A stretch of DNA of 64,000 bases from Neobacillus niacini. Lineage in GTDB: Bacteria; Bacillota; Bacilli; Bacillales; Cytobacillaceae. The notes beneath the pieces were generated by a model. The model searched no databases. It saw only the letters and a list, made by a program, of their open reading frames with translations, and was not told where the DNA came from. Positions 24,991 through 34,315 of the stretch are shown here, in pieces (within the stretch, counting starts at the first letter, position 1; every line of letters begins with the position of its first letter). A program made the translations under genes and the position numbers. Location: assembly GCF_030817595.1 (NCBI RefSeq), contig NZ_JAUSZN010000001.1, positions 5,516,001-5,580,000 on the forward strand, given 5' to 3'.

Positions 24991-26084
24991 GAATATTACA
25001 TGTGGTTGTCAATATGAACCGGGGGGGTGCAGAAACATTAATTATGAATCTGTATCGGAATATGGACAAAACAAAGGTTCAATTTGATTTTTTGACATGT
25101 AAAGAGGGGGTATTTGATTCTGAAATCCTAAAAATGGGAGGTAAGATTCATAGAATTCCTTACATATCAGAAATAGGTCACTTCAAATATGCAAAGAAAT
25201 TAGACGAATTTTTTAGCACAAATAAAGAATATAAAATTGTGCATTCGCACATGGATAAAATGAGTGGAATAATTCTTCTTGCAGCCAAAAAGGCAGGAGT
25301 TTCGATTCGAATTTCACATAGTCATAACACTAGAAGTGAAGGTGGTCTAGCAGCAAGGCTTTATAAGTGGTATGTCGGAAATTTAATTATTAAAAATTCC
25401 ACAAATTTATTTGCTTGCTCAACACAAGCAGCTGAATGGTTATTTAAAGAGAAATCACAATCAACAAAAATATTAAAGAATGGAATTGAAATCGAAAAAT
25501 TTACATTTTGCCCTAAAACTAGAAATGAAGTTAGGGAAGAGTTGAATCTTGATAATGATAAATTCGTTCTAGGTCATGTTGGAAGATTTGCTCATCAAAA
25601 AAATCATTCATTTTTAATTGATTTATTTGCGGAATACCACAAAATAAATAAGAATTCTGTTTTGGTATTGGTAGGCGATGGACCGTTACGTCTTGATATT
25701 GAGAGGCAGGTAAAAAAACTAAATATTGTTGGCAATGTAAAGTTTGTTGGAATAAGAAGTGATATTCATCGTTTACTTCAGGCATTTGATTTGTTTGTTT
25801 TTCCATCTTTGCATGAAGGATTACCTGTTTCCTTAGTTGAAGCCCAGGGATCTGGATTACCATGTGTAATATCGGATAATATCTCTAAAGAAGTGGATAT
25901 TGGGAGTAACTTAGTTGAATTTATATCTTTAAATAATAATAGTCAATGGATTCAAAAAGTTAAAAAGATTGCCTCAATGCAATTGAATAGAAATATTATT
26001 TCACATTCCATATCCAAGCAGGGTTATGATATAAGAAAAACAGCTGGGAAATTGGAGAATTTTTATATAAGTATATCGGGGTGA
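24975..26084 (+). CDS. epsF: Glycosyltransferase family 4 (EpsF-like)
   Basis: A 369-aa GT-B enzyme. LRILHVVVNMNRGGAETLIM opens the acceptor domain. LVLVGDGPLR and HEGLPVSLVEAQGSGLPCV form the donor site with E-x7-E. Start GTG 24975 is supported by ATGGAGG 8 nt upstream and lies inside the epsD end, so translation is coupled. A close paralogue follows at 28142 (RILHIVSSMERGGAETLIM), and the two probably arose by duplication. Compared with B. subtilis, this F-like gene precedes the family 2 gene, a small rearrangement of the epsE/F order. Confidence 0.86.
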   Translation: MGNPLRILHVVVNMNRGGAETLIMNLYRNMDKTKVQFDFLTCKEGVFDSEILKMGGKIHRIPYISEIGHFKYAKKLDEFFSTNKEYKIVHSHMDKMSGIILLAAKKAGVSIRISHSHNTRSEGGLAARLYKWYVGNLIIKNSTNLFACSTQAAEWLFKEKSQSTKILKNGIEIEKFTFCPKTRNEVREELNLDNDKFVLGHVGRFAHQKNHSFLIDLFAEYHKINKNSVLVLVGDGPLRLDIERQVKKLNIVGNVKFVGIRSDIHRLLQAFDLFVFPSLHEGLPVSLVEAQGSGLPCVISDNISKEVDIGSNLVEFISLNNNSQWIQKVKKIASMQLNRNIISHSISKQGYDIRKTAGKLENFYISISG

Positions 26085-26088
26085 TATC

Positions 26089-26979
26089 ATGAAAAAATTA
26101 ACCGTTTTTACTCCGACTTTTAATCGAGCCTATTGCCTTGGTAATTGTTATCAAAGTCTTCTTAATCAAACCAGTACTGATTTTGTTTGGTTAATTATCG
26201 ATGACGGCTCCACCGATAATACAAGGGAATTAGTAAGTAGTTGGATTCATGAGAATATGATTGATATTAAATATCATTGGCAAGAAAACCAAGGAATGCA
26301 TGGTGCACACAATACAGCCTATGAACTTATAGATACTGAATTAAATGTTTGCATTGACTCCGATGACTTTATGCCGGAGCAAGCAGTTGAAAAAATCATT
26401 CGATTCTGGAATGAAAATGGAAGCGAGAAAGTGAGCGGATTTATCGGTCTGGACTCCTATACAGATAATAAAATCATAGGTACGAAACTACCCGAGAATA
26501 TAAAAAGCTCAACCTTATTTGAGCTATATAATAAGTATGGTGTTACTGGTGATAAAAAGCTGGTCTATCGTACCGAATTAACGAAGAAGTATCCATATCC
26601 TGTATTTAATAATGAGAAATATGTAGGTTTAGCTTATAAATATTATATGTTAGATAGGCACTATGAAATGTTGTTGGTGAATGAAGTATTATGTTGTGTT
26701 GAATACCTTCCAGATGGATCATCACAAAATATGTTTAATCAATACCGGAAAAATCCAAGAGGGTTTGCATTTTATCGTAAAGTGCTAATGCAGATACCAT
26801 TTGCTAGTATAACCTTTAGATTCAGGCAGGCCATTCATTATGTTTCCAGTAGTCTAATGTGGAAAAATTGGAAATTTATTAGCGAGACTCCAGTCAAGTC
26901 ACTTACAGTTCTTGCTATTCCATTCGGCATTTTACTATACTTTTTTATTAATATAAAAACAAGGGCTACCCTAAAATAA
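26089..26979 (+). CDS. Glycosyltransferase family 2 (possibly EpsE position)
   Basis: A 296-aa GT-A enzyme. LTVFTPTFNRAYCLGNCYQS and IIDDGSTDNT bind the nucleotide, and CIDSDDFM is the metal-binding DxD region. A hydrophobic segment near the C-terminus (SLTVLAIPFGILLYFFINI) likely tethers it to the membrane. In B. subtilis the GT2 at this place is EpsE, which also acts as a flagellar clutch. Whether this protein shares that second function cannot be judged from sequence, so no symbol is given. It starts 4 nt after the previous gene. Confidence 0.84.
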   Translation: MKKLTVFTPTFNRAYCLGNCYQSLLNQTSTDFVWLIIDDGSTDNTRELVSSWIHENMIDIKYHWQENQGMHGAHNTAYELIDTELNVCIDSDDFMPEQAVEKIIRFWNENGSEKVSGFIGLDSYTDNKIIGTKLPENIKSSTLFELYNKYGVTGDKKLVYRTELTKKYPYPVFNNEKYVGLAYKYYMLDRHYEMLLVNEVLCCVEYLPDGSSQNMFNQYRKNPRGFAFYRKVLMQIPFASITFRFRQAIHYVSSSLMWKNWKFISETPVKSLTVLAIPFGILLYFFINIKTRATLK

Positions 26980-27044
26980 TTATTATTTCATATTTACATT
27001 CAAAATTTCTTAAAAAATAATGAACTTTTTGAAAGGAAATAATT

Positions 27045-28112
27045 ATGACTATTCTATGGATCAATCTTGCCATAGTTTTTATTTTGTCATTTTTCTCAAG
27101 ATATTTTGCTGTTTCAACAACTGGAATGCTCTCTTCAGTTCCGATAAAACCAAATAAAGCCCTTGTTTTTGGAACGATGGTATCATTAGCACTAGTTGCA
27201 GGTCTCCGTTCAAATATAGGAGATACCTATTTTTACAAGCACTCTTTTGAAATGAATGATTTTACTTGGGAATTTATTAATTCTCAGAAAGATATTGGTT
27301 TTGGATTACTCCAAATGGTATTAAAAAGGTATTCTAATGACCCACAGATTCTAATCTTAACAACTGCCATTATAACAAATATACTTATTGTCCTTGTATT
27401 GTACAAATACTCGCGAATGTTTGAGCTTAGTATGTTTGTCTATATTACAGGTGGTTTATTTTTAATTTCTATGAATGGTATTAGACAGTGTCTTGCTGCA
27501 GCAGTTATTTTTACGGCAACAAAATTTTTAATTGAGGGAAGTTTGCTGAAATATATCTTAGTCATACTTGTTGCTTCCACGTTTCATCAAAGTGCACTAG
27601 TATTAATCCCAATCTATTTTTTAGTTAGGTATAAAGCTTGGTCAAAGGCAACTTTTATCCTGTTATTTTTCTCAATTTTAATAGTGTTAGGATTTGATAA
27701 ATTTTCAACCATATTATTCTCCGCAATTAAGGACACTGAATATGGTCATTATCAAAACTTTAATGAAGGCGGAGCTAGCATTATTAGAGTTGCTGTAAAT
27801 CTTGTTCCGATTGCAATCTCCTACTTTGGAAGAGAAAAGCTACGAAAGATTTTCCCTGAAAGTGACATTATAGTGAACATGTCAATTATTGGATTTGTCT
27901 TTATGATTATTTCAACCCAAAATTGGATATTTGCTAGATTCTCTATTTATTTTACTTTATATCATTTAATTCTGATTTCTTGGATTGTCAAAGTTTTTTC
28001 TGAAAAGGATCAAAGAGTCATCTATTATGCACTTTTAATATGCTATTTTATTTTTTATTATTATGAGAGTGTAATATCTTTGAATATCATTTATAAAAGT
28101 GATTATTTATAA
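27045..28112 (+). CDS. epsG: EpsG-family polysaccharide polymerase
   Basis: A 355-aa integral membrane protein with about ten hydrophobic segments. The N-terminal region ALVAGLRSNIGDTYFYKHSF and the later MNGIRQCLAAAVIFTATKFLIE are features of the EpsG/Wzy group, where the RxxxGxD-like segment and NGIRQ are conserved. It would polymerise repeat units on the outer face of the membrane. It lies in the same relative place as epsG of B. subtilis. The ribosome site is AAAGGAAAT before ATG 27045. Confidence 0.9.
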   Translation: MTILWINLAIVFILSFFSRYFAVSTTGMLSSVPIKPNKALVFGTMVSLALVAGLRSNIGDTYFYKHSFEMNDFTWEFINSQKDIGFGLLQMVLKRYSNDPQILILTTAIITNILIVLVLYKYSRMFELSMFVYITGGLFLISMNGIRQCLAAAVIFTATKFLIEGSLLKYILVILVASTFHQSALVLIPIYFLVRYKAWSKATFILLFFSILIVLGFDKFSTILFSAIKDTEYGHYQNFNEGGASIIRVAVNLVPIAISYFGREKLRKIFPESDIIVNMSIIGFVFMIISTQNWIFARFSIYFTLYHLILISWIVKVFSEKDQRVIYYALLICYFIFYYYESVISLNIIYKSDYL

Positions 28113-28141
28113 TAACAGTTTTATATATGGAGGTAGTAATT

Positions 28142-29272
28142 GTGGGAACATCCCCCAAGAGGATTTTGCATATTGTTAGTTCAATGGAACGCGGTGGAGC
28201 GGAAACCTTAATCATGAATATTTATAGAAACTTGGATAGGTCAAAAATCCAATTTGATTTTATATCACACTCAAACAAACAAGGGGATTACGAGAAGGAA
28301 ATTATTGAACTTGGTGGAAGGATTTTCAAAATTCCAAGTTTGGGGCAGCTTGGTCCATATACCTATATAAAAGAATTAGTAAAAATTATGTCTGCAAATT
28401 CTTTTATTGCCGTTCACGCTCATACAGACTTTCAAAGTGGATTTCCAGCATTAGCTGCTAAAATAAGTGGGATTACAAATAGAATTTGTCATTCCCACAG
28501 TAACAATTGGCATAAAGGGAATAGATATTATGAAAAAATCACTTTAAAAGTCCTCCAAACAATAATTAGATTTACTGCAACACATTATTGCAGTTGTAGT
28601 AAAGAAGCAGCTGAATTTCTATTTGGCAAAAAAATGTTTAATGATGGAAAAGTTAGAATTCTTAAAAATGGAATTGATATTAACCAATTTGAAAGTAAAA
28701 AAAACTATAGAAAAAGTGTTTCCGAGGAATTAGGGATACCCGATAATTCCAAAATTATCGGTCATGTAGGAAGGTTTTCAGAGTCTAAAAATCATATATT
28801 TATATTGAAAATTCTAAAGGAATTATTAGAAAAAGACAGTAGTTTTTTTGCCTTATTAATAGGTGAAGGCCCATTAAAAAAACAAATTGAAAAAGATGCA
28901 CAAACCCTAGGAATTCTAAAACACATTAGGTTTTTAGGGGTCAGGGAAGATATACCGAGATTGATGAAAGCCTTTGATGTATTTCTTTTCCCTTCACAAT
29001 TTGAAGGTTTTGGTATAGTTGCGTTAGAGGCGCAAAGTGCAGGAACACCTTGTGTCATCTCCAATAAAGTGCCCATTACTACAGATATGGGATTAGGATT
29101 AACTTCTTATCTCAGTCTTGATGAGAGATTGGAAAACTGGTGCACTGAAATTAATGATGCTTTAGAAAAGGATAGACCCAGCAGCAGGCTGATTAAAGAA
29201 GAAATATCCAAACGTGGTTACAACATTCAAAGTAATGTTAATGATTGGATTAATTTATATGGGGCTAGTTGA
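28142..29272 (+). CDS. Glycosyltransferase family 4, paralogue of the EpsF-like gene
   Basis: A 376-aa GT-B enzyme closely similar in style to the product of 24975-26084: RILHIVSSMERGGAETLIMN, HAHTDFQSGFPALAAKISG, ALLIGEGPLKKQ and EGFGIVALEAQSAGTPCV. GTG 28142 is chosen because GGAGGT is 7 nt upstream; an in-frame ATG at 28127 overlaps the ribosome site itself. It probably adds a different residue of the repeat unit. The linkage is not predictable. Confidence 0.86.
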   Translation: MGTSPKRILHIVSSMERGGAETLIMNIYRNLDRSKIQFDFISHSNKQGDYEKEIIELGGRIFKIPSLGQLGPYTYIKELVKIMSANSFIAVHAHTDFQSGFPALAAKISGITNRICHSHSNNWHKGNRYYEKITLKVLQTIIRFTATHYCSCSKEAAEFLFGKKMFNDGKVRILKNGIDINQFESKKNYRKSVSEELGIPDNSKIIGHVGRFSESKNHIFILKILKELLEKDSSFFALLIGEGPLKKQIEKDAQTLGILKHIRFLGVREDIPRLMKAFDVFLFPSQFEGFGIVALEAQSAGTPCVISNKVPITTDMGLGLTSYLSLDERLENWCTEINDALEKDRPSSRLIKEEISKRGYNIQSNVNDWINLYGAS

Positions 29273-29338
29273 CAATGGTAAATCCTGAAGGTAGGTAATA
29301 ATAATGAAACATAATATTAATATGGCGGGGAACGTAAC

Positions 29339-30535
29339 ATGAAAAAGAAGTTATTAATCGCATCTTTTGACTTGGCTATAGGTGGGGTAGAAAGAAGTCT
29401 TATTGGTTTACTAAATAATATTGATTACACTAAATATGAAGTGGACTTGATGTTATTTAAACATGAAGGAGAATTCCTTCCTTTTCTCCCGACTGGTCCA
29501 AAATTATTACCAGAACTACCTCAATATACAACCTTCAGAATGCCAATTGCTCAAATCGCTAAAGAGGGACAAATACCCGTTGCAATCTCGCGCATGATGG
29601 CAAAATATATAGGTTCCTTTCACGGTAAAGTGAAAAGTATTGATGAACCAGGCTACCTTGTTATCCAATATGGTTGGGAAATGGCAACTCCTTTTCTTCC
29701 AAAACTTAATAAAGAATATGATGTGGCCATAGGTTTTCTATGGCCACATCATTTTGTCGCTGAAAAGGTAAAAGCAAAAAAGAGAATTGGATGGATCCAT
29801 ACTGATTATTCCAATATTCATGTAAACCAGAAACTTGAAACGAAAATGTGGAATAAATTGGACAACATTGTTGCTGTTTCAGAAGAGTGTTCAAATACAT
29901 TCTTAAATATCTTCCCAGAGTTTAAACCAAAAACAACCATAATAGAAAATATTTTGTCACCTGAGTTTATTAGGAAACAAGCCAATGATGATTTCTCAGG
30001 GGTATTCAAAAAGACACCAGGAAAAACTATTTTGTTGACAGTAGGGCGTCTAACACATGCAAAAGGGTTAGATTATGCAATAAGAGCTTGTAAAGAATTA
30101 TTAAAAGCTGGATACGATATTGAGTGGTATGTGGTTGGATATGGTCCCCTTGAAGCTGACTTAAAAGAACTTATCAAACAATTAAATTTGTCTGACAGTT
30201 TCTTTCTGCTTGGTAAAAAGACAAATCCATATCCATATATTAAAAATTGTGATATTTATGTACAGCCATCAAGGTATGAAGGAAAGGCTGTGACGATTAG
30301 AGAAGCCCAAATATTAGGTAAGCCAGTTGTCATCACCAATTTTCCCACAGCTAAAAGCCAAGCAATTAACGGAGTGGATGCTTTAATTACTACACAAGAT
30401 GTATCAGGTTTAGTAAATGGAATTCAAAGTTTAATAAATGATGATAACCTTAGAAATAGGCTTATATCAAATGTACTGTCGAAGGATTATGGTAACGAGA
30501 ATGAAATTGAAAAGTTATATAACCTATTAGGTTAG
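29339..30535 (+). CDS. Glycosyltransferase family 4, GGVE-type
   Basis: A 398-aa GT-B enzyme. LLIASFDLAIGGVERSLIGL starts the acceptor domain. TVGRLTHAKGLDYAI, then NPYPYIKNCDIYVQPSRYEG and EAQILGKPVV form the donor domain. Two later genes, at 37509 and 38718, share the same layout, so this is one of three related copies in the cluster. The gene is followed by galE and may use UDP-galactose, but that is context only. ATG 29339 is preceded by a GCGGGG site. Confidence 0.85.
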   Translation: MKKKLLIASFDLAIGGVERSLIGLLNNIDYTKYEVDLMLFKHEGEFLPFLPTGPKLLPELPQYTTFRMPIAQIAKEGQIPVAISRMMAKYIGSFHGKVKSIDEPGYLVIQYGWEMATPFLPKLNKEYDVAIGFLWPHHFVAEKVKAKKRIGWIHTDYSNIHVNQKLETKMWNKLDNIVAVSEECSNTFLNIFPEFKPKTTIIENILSPEFIRKQANDDFSGVFKKTPGKTILLTVGRLTHAKGLDYAIRACKELLKAGYDIEWYVVGYGPLEADLKELIKQLNLSDSFFLLGKKTNPYPYIKNCDIYVQPSRYEGKAVTIREAQILGKPVVITNFPTAKSQAINGVDALITTQDVSGLVNGIQSLINDDNLRNRLISNVLSKDYGNENEIEKLYNLLG

Positions 30536-30558
30536 AAAATAAGGTAGGTGTTATGTAA

Positions 30559-31626
30559 ATGGCAATACTTATTACTGGAGGAGCTGGCTACATCGGCAGC
30601 CATACATGTGTTGAATTATTGAATGCGGGCTATGAAATTGTAGTGGTGGATAACTTTATTAATAGTAATCCAGAATCTTTGAACCGAATAAGAGAAATTA
30701 CAGGTAAAAGTTTCAAAAGTTATTATATTGATTTACTGGATGAGGAGAAATTGAATAAAGTATTTTGGGAAAATGATATCGATTCGGTCATCCACTTTGC
30801 TGGCTTAAAAGCAGTCGGTGAATCGGTTAACCTTCCGCTTAGATATTATCATAACAATATTACTGGTACGCTTGTCCTATGCCAAGCGATGAAACAAAAT
30901 AATGTTAAAAAGTTAGTTTTTAGTTCATCAGCAACTGTGTATGGTATGCCAGAGCGGTTTCCAATTTCAGAGGATTTTCCTCTTGGGACATTGAACCCGT
31001 ATGGTCGAACCAAGTTAATGATTGAAGAAATCTTGCAGGATCTTTACGTTTCAGATAGTGATTGGAGTATTGCACTTTTAAGATATTTTAATCCAATCGG
31101 AGCTCATACTAGTGGGCTTATTGGCGAAGACCCAACTGGTATTCCCAATAACATTATGCCTTACATAACACAGGTGGCAGTAGGAAAACTAAAAGAATTA
31201 AATGTATTTGGAAATCAATATCCTACCAAAGATGGAACTGGTGTCCGGGACTACATTCATGTAGTGGATTTAGCCAATGGTCATCTAAGGGCACTTGAGA
31301 AAGTTACAAACTCCTCTGGTATTGATGCCTATAATCTTGGTACTGGAAAAGGCTATAGCGTATTAGAACTGGTATCAGCTTTTGAACAGGCAGCAAAGAA
31401 AAGAATACCGTTTAAAATTGTAGAAGCACGACCTGGTGATGCAGCCATATGTTATGCTAATCCATTAAAGGCGAAACAAGAGTTAGGATGGGAGGCAGTG
31501 AAAAGTATTCAAGAGATGTGTATTGACTCTTGGAGGTGGCAGATGAAAAACCCAAACGGATATAACAATAGAATCGCTGACTTAGAAAATCGCCACTTAG
31601 TGAAGAGTGGCGATTTTAATTTGTAA
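30559..31626 (+). CDS. galE: UDP-glucose 4-epimerase
   Basis: A 355-aa extended [20 protein letters not shown] is the NAD site, SSSATVYG holds the catalytic Ser, and [11 protein letters not shown] gives Tyr-x3-Lys. [18 protein letters not shown] and [15 protein letters not shown] are GalE signatures. It converts UDP-glucose to UDP-galactose for the polysaccharide. B. subtilis GalE is about 339 aa; this one has a C-terminal tail of about 15 residues whose codons form a terminator-like hairpin (31587-31620). B. subtilis eps has no galE, so the sugar composition probably differs. Confidence 0.95.
   Translation: MAILITGGAGYIGSHTCVELLNAGYEIVVVDNFINSNPESLNRIREITGKSFKSYYIDLLDEEKLNKVFWENDIDSVIHFAGLKAVGESVNLPLRYYHNNITGTLVLCQAMKQNNVKKLVFSSSATVYGMPERFPISEDFPLGTLNPYGRTKLMIEEILQDLYVSDSDWSIALLRYFNPIGAHTSGLIGEDPTGIPNNIMPYITQVAVGKLKELNVFGNQYPTKDGTGVRDYIHVVDLANGHLRALEKVTNSSGIDAYNLGTGKGYSVLELVSAFEQAAKKRIPFKIVEARPGDAAICYANPLKAKQELGWEAVKSIQEMCIDSWRWQMKNPNGYNNRIADLENRHLVKSGDFNL
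31587..31620 (+). terminator. Terminator-like hairpin inside the galE 3' end
   Basis: AAAATCGCCACT and AGTGGCGATTTT pair perfectly around an 8-nt loop, then TTTTAATTTG. It lies before the galE stop codon, so ribosomes would disrupt it while translating. In untranslated transcripts it could stop transcription halfway through the eps operon. Confidence 0.6.
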
Positions 31627-31660
31627 AAATTATTTGTGGCTGTGGGGTAGAGAAGTGAGT

Positions 31661-31798
31661 ATGACTAGCTTATTAACACAACAGAAGCTTGAACAAATTT
31701 TAGTAAAAACATTTTTTAAAGTTCAGGAATCAGAAAAGATAAATATCATAGAATTAATCGAAGAAATAAAACAACAAATTATTTCTGAAAAGGAATAA
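31661..31798 (+). CDS. Small eps-operon protein, 45 aa, unknown function
   Basis: From ATG 31661 the product is 45 aa: TSLLTQQKLEQILVKTFF, then EKINIIELIEEIKQQIISEKE, acidic and strongly helical. Longer starts exist (a GTG at 31655, and an ATG at 31607 within galE), but the ribosome site is weak for all. I do not recognise a family. It is colinear between galE and epsL. A non-functional frame cannot be excluded. Confidence 0.45.
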   Translation: MTSLLTQQKLEQILVKTFFKVQESEKINIIELIEEIKQQIISEKE

Positions 31799-31833
31799 TG
31801 ATGTATTAGAAAGTTTATAGGAGTTGGCTAGTA

Positions 31834-32448
31834 ATGAAGCGTTTGTTTGATATCATAGTTTCATTAATTTTATTAATATGTTTTTCTCCCATCTATGTCA
31901 TTTTTGCCTTTTTGGTGAAGGTAAAGCTAGGGTCTCCGATTATATTTAAACAGATGCGGCCAGGTTTATATGGTAAACCATTTTACCTTTATAAACTTAG
32001 ATCGATGACTGATGAAAGAAATCATAAAGGTCAATTGCTGCCAGACGATAAAAGGCTGACCTCGTTTGGTCAATTCCTGCGAAAATATAGTATCGATGAG
32101 TACCCTCAGTTAATAAATGTAATTAAGGGTGATATTAGCTTAGTTGGTCCAAGACCTCTGTTAATGGAGTACTTACCCCTTTATACAAAGGAGCAATCAA
32201 TGCGCCACAATGTTAAACCTGGTATAACCGGTTGGGCACAGATCAATGGTCGAAATGCAATAACGTGGGAAGAAAAATTTAATTTGGATCTCTGGTATGT
32301 AAAAAATCAATCGTTTTTACTGGATATTAAAATCCTATTTTTAACCGTTTATAAAGTAGTGGTCTCGGAAGGAATAAATCAACCAGGAAATGCTACAGCG
32401 GAAAGCTTTACAGGTTCGAATTCTACGGTCAGAGGGGGACATGGATGA
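31834..32448 (+). CDS. epsL: Undecaprenyl-phosphate sugar-1-phosphate transferase (EpsL)
   Basis: A 204-aa protein of the bacterial sugar transferase (polyprenyl-phosphate) family. An N-terminal membrane segment (IIVSLILLICFSPIYVIFAF) is followed by GSPIIFKQMRPG, FYLYKLRSM, the catalytic region SIDEYPQLINVIKGDISLVGPRPL, and KPGITGWAQING. It starts repeat-unit assembly by loading the first sugar phosphate onto the lipid carrier; B. subtilis EpsL loads a bacillosamine-type sugar. It is followed by the epsM and epsN homologues in the same order as in B. subtilis, and the stop overlaps epsM by 4 nt. Confidence 0.95.
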   Translation: MKRLFDIIVSLILLICFSPIYVIFAFLVKVKLGSPIIFKQMRPGLYGKPFYLYKLRSMTDERNHKGQLLPDDKRLTSFGQFLRKYSIDEYPQLINVIKGDISLVGPRPLLMEYLPLYTKEQSMRHNVKPGITGWAQINGRNAITWEEKFNLDLWYVKNQSFLLDIKILFLTVYKVVVSEGINQPGNATAESFTGSNSTVRGGHG

Positions 32449-33095
32449 AAATTGTGGTAGTTGGTCGTGGAGGTCACAGCAAGGTAATAGTCGATATGAT
32501 TTTATCTAATCGGGAACATGACATTGTTGGTTTTTTGGATGACAAATATGATGAGTTAGGATTAATAGAGGATATTTATTGTGGACCCATTTCATCAGCC
32601 AAAGGACTAGTCGAAAATTCACATGATATTAAATTTGTCATTGCAATCGGGGATAATAAGATTCGTCATTCAATTGTACATAGACTAAATCTCACATATA
32701 AAAATTATATAACCGTGATTCACAAGTCGGCAGTTATTAGTCCTACTGCCAAGATAGGTCATGGAGCTGTTATTATGCCTAATTCTGTAATAAATGCTGA
32801 TAGTAGAATCGGCAATCATTCCATTATTAACACAAGCTCAGTGATTGAACACGATAGTATCGTAGGTGATTTTTCTCATGTTTGCCCTGGTGCCACATTA
32901 ACCGGTACTGTCCAATTAGGTGAGGGTGCCTATGTTGGCGCAGGATCCACGATTATCCCTAACATTAAGATTGGTGAGTGGACTATTATTGGTGCTGGGG
33001 CAACAGTGATTTCGGATATTCCCGCTTTTTGTACAGCCGTTGGTACTCCTGCCAAGGTCAAAAAAGTCAATCAAATAAGTTTGAGGGTGAATTAA
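32445..33095 (+). CDS. epsM: Sugar O/N-acetyltransferase, NeuD/PglD family (EpsM)
   Basis: A 216-aa protein. The N-terminal Rossmann-like subdomain (KIVVVGRGGHSKVIVDMI) and the C-terminal left-handed beta-helix with hexapeptide repeats (VISPTAKIGHGAVIMPNSVI, HSIINTSSVIEHDSIVGDFS) are typical of PglD and EpsM. It would acetylate the 4-amino group of the UDP-sugar made by EpsC and EpsN, using acetyl-CoA. The ATGA overlap with epsL and abutment with epsN indicate tight coupling. Confidence 0.94.
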   Translation: MKIVVVGRGGHSKVIVDMILSNREHDIVGFLDDKYDELGLIEDIYCGPISSAKGLVENSHDIKFVIAIGDNKIRHSIVHRLNLTYKNYITVIHKSAVISPTAKIGHGAVIMPNSVINADSRIGNHSIINTSSVIEHDSIVGDFSHVCPGATLTGTVQLGEGAYVGAGSTIIPNIKIGEWTIIGAGATVISDIPAFCTAVGTPAKVKKVNQISLRVN

Positions 33096-34277
33096 TTGTT
33101 AAATACAACTTTTAAAAAGAAAATTTTTCTTTCATCACCACATATGAGTGGGAATGAGCAAAAGTATATAGATGAGGCATTCGAAACCAACTGGATAGCG
33201 CCACTTGGTCCAAATATTGATGAATTCGAAAAAAAAATTGCGAATTATGTGGGAGTCAATGAAGCTGTTGCCGTTAGTTCAGGTACCGCAGCAATTCATT
33301 TGGCTCTTTCTTTATTAGATGTGAAAAAGGGTGACAAAGTTTTTTGTTCTAGCCTCACCTTTGTTGCTAGTGCCAATCCTATTATATATCAAGGTGCAGA
33401 GCCAGTATTTATCGATTCCGAGTTAGATACATGGAATATGTCTCCTGAAGCTTTAGAAAAGGCTTTTATAGATGCAAGTAGTGAAGGAAAACTACCAAAA
33501 GCTGTGATCGTTGTGAATTTGTACGGACAGAGTGCAAAAATGGATGAGATCCTTTCTATATGCAATCAATACGATGTTCCTATTATTGAAGATGCAGCAG
33601 AATCACTTGGGTCAATTTATAAAGGTAAAGCAAGTGGAACATTCGGAAAATTCGGGATTTATTCGTTTAACGGCAACAAAATTATTACCACATCCGGTGG
33701 GGGAATGCTTATTTCAGAGGACATTGAAGGGTTAAGAAAAGCTCGCTTTTTGGCAACCCAAGCACGTGATCCTGCACCACATTATCAGCATAGCAATATA
33801 GGGTTTAATTACCGAATGAGCAATATTTTAGCGGGGATTGGCAGGGCTCAATTAGAAGTTTTGAACCATAGGGTTGAAGCAAGGAGGCTAATCTTTGAAA
33901 AATATTATCAAGAGTTAGCACATTCGGCAGGGATTTACTTCATGCCGGAATTAGAAAATACCCTATCAAATCGTTGGTTAACAGCTCTTACGATTAATGA
34001 GGCAGAAGCAGGAGTTTCTGTTCAAGATGTATTAAATGCATTAACAGAAGAAAATATTGAAGCCCGTCCAGTATGGAAGCCGCTTCATATGCAGCCAATT
34101 TTCCAAGGAGCTAAATATTATTCACATAGTAAGAGGGAAAATATCTCTGAATATTTATTTGAAAACGGCATATGCTTACCATCTGGTTCCAATATGACCA
34201 TAGAGGAACAATTAAGAGTTATTAATTGTATTAAAGAAACTTTAGCATTTGCAAATGGTAGGAAGAGATGTGTTTGA
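33096..34277 (+). CDS. epsN: DegT/DnrJ/EryC1 aminotransferase (EpsN)
   Basis: A 393-aa PLP-dependent aminotransferase. AVAVSSGTAAIHLAL is the phosphate-binding segment, PIIEDAAESLGS holds the PLP-ring Asp, and SFNGNKIITTSGGGML carries the Schiff-base Lys. EpsN (388 aa in B. subtilis) transfers an amino group to UDP-4-keto-6-deoxy-GlcNAc. The start is TTG 33096 immediately after the epsM stop, with GAGGGTG upstream. It is followed, unusually, by a SinR-family regulator gene. Confidence 0.95.
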   Translation: MLNTTFKKKIFLSSPHMSGNEQKYIDEAFETNWIAPLGPNIDEFEKKIANYVGVNEAVAVSSGTAAIHLALSLLDVKKGDKVFCSSLTFVASANPIIYQGAEPVFIDSELDTWNMSPEALEKAFIDASSEGKLPKAVIVVNLYGQSAKMDEILSICNQYDVPIIEDAAESLGSIYKGKASGTFGKFGIYSFNGNKIITTSGGGMLISEDIEGLRKARFLATQARDPAPHYQHSNIGFNYRMSNILAGIGRAQLEVLNHRVEARRLIFEKYYQELAHSAGIYFMPELENTLSNRWLTALTINEAEAGVSVQDVLNALTEENIEARPVWKPLHMQPIFQGAKYYSHSKRENISEYLFENGICLPSGSNMTIEEQLRVINCIKETLAFANGRKRCV

Positions 34278-34315
34278 GGCAGAAAAATTTTAAAAGACTA
34301 AACGGGGTATGAGTG

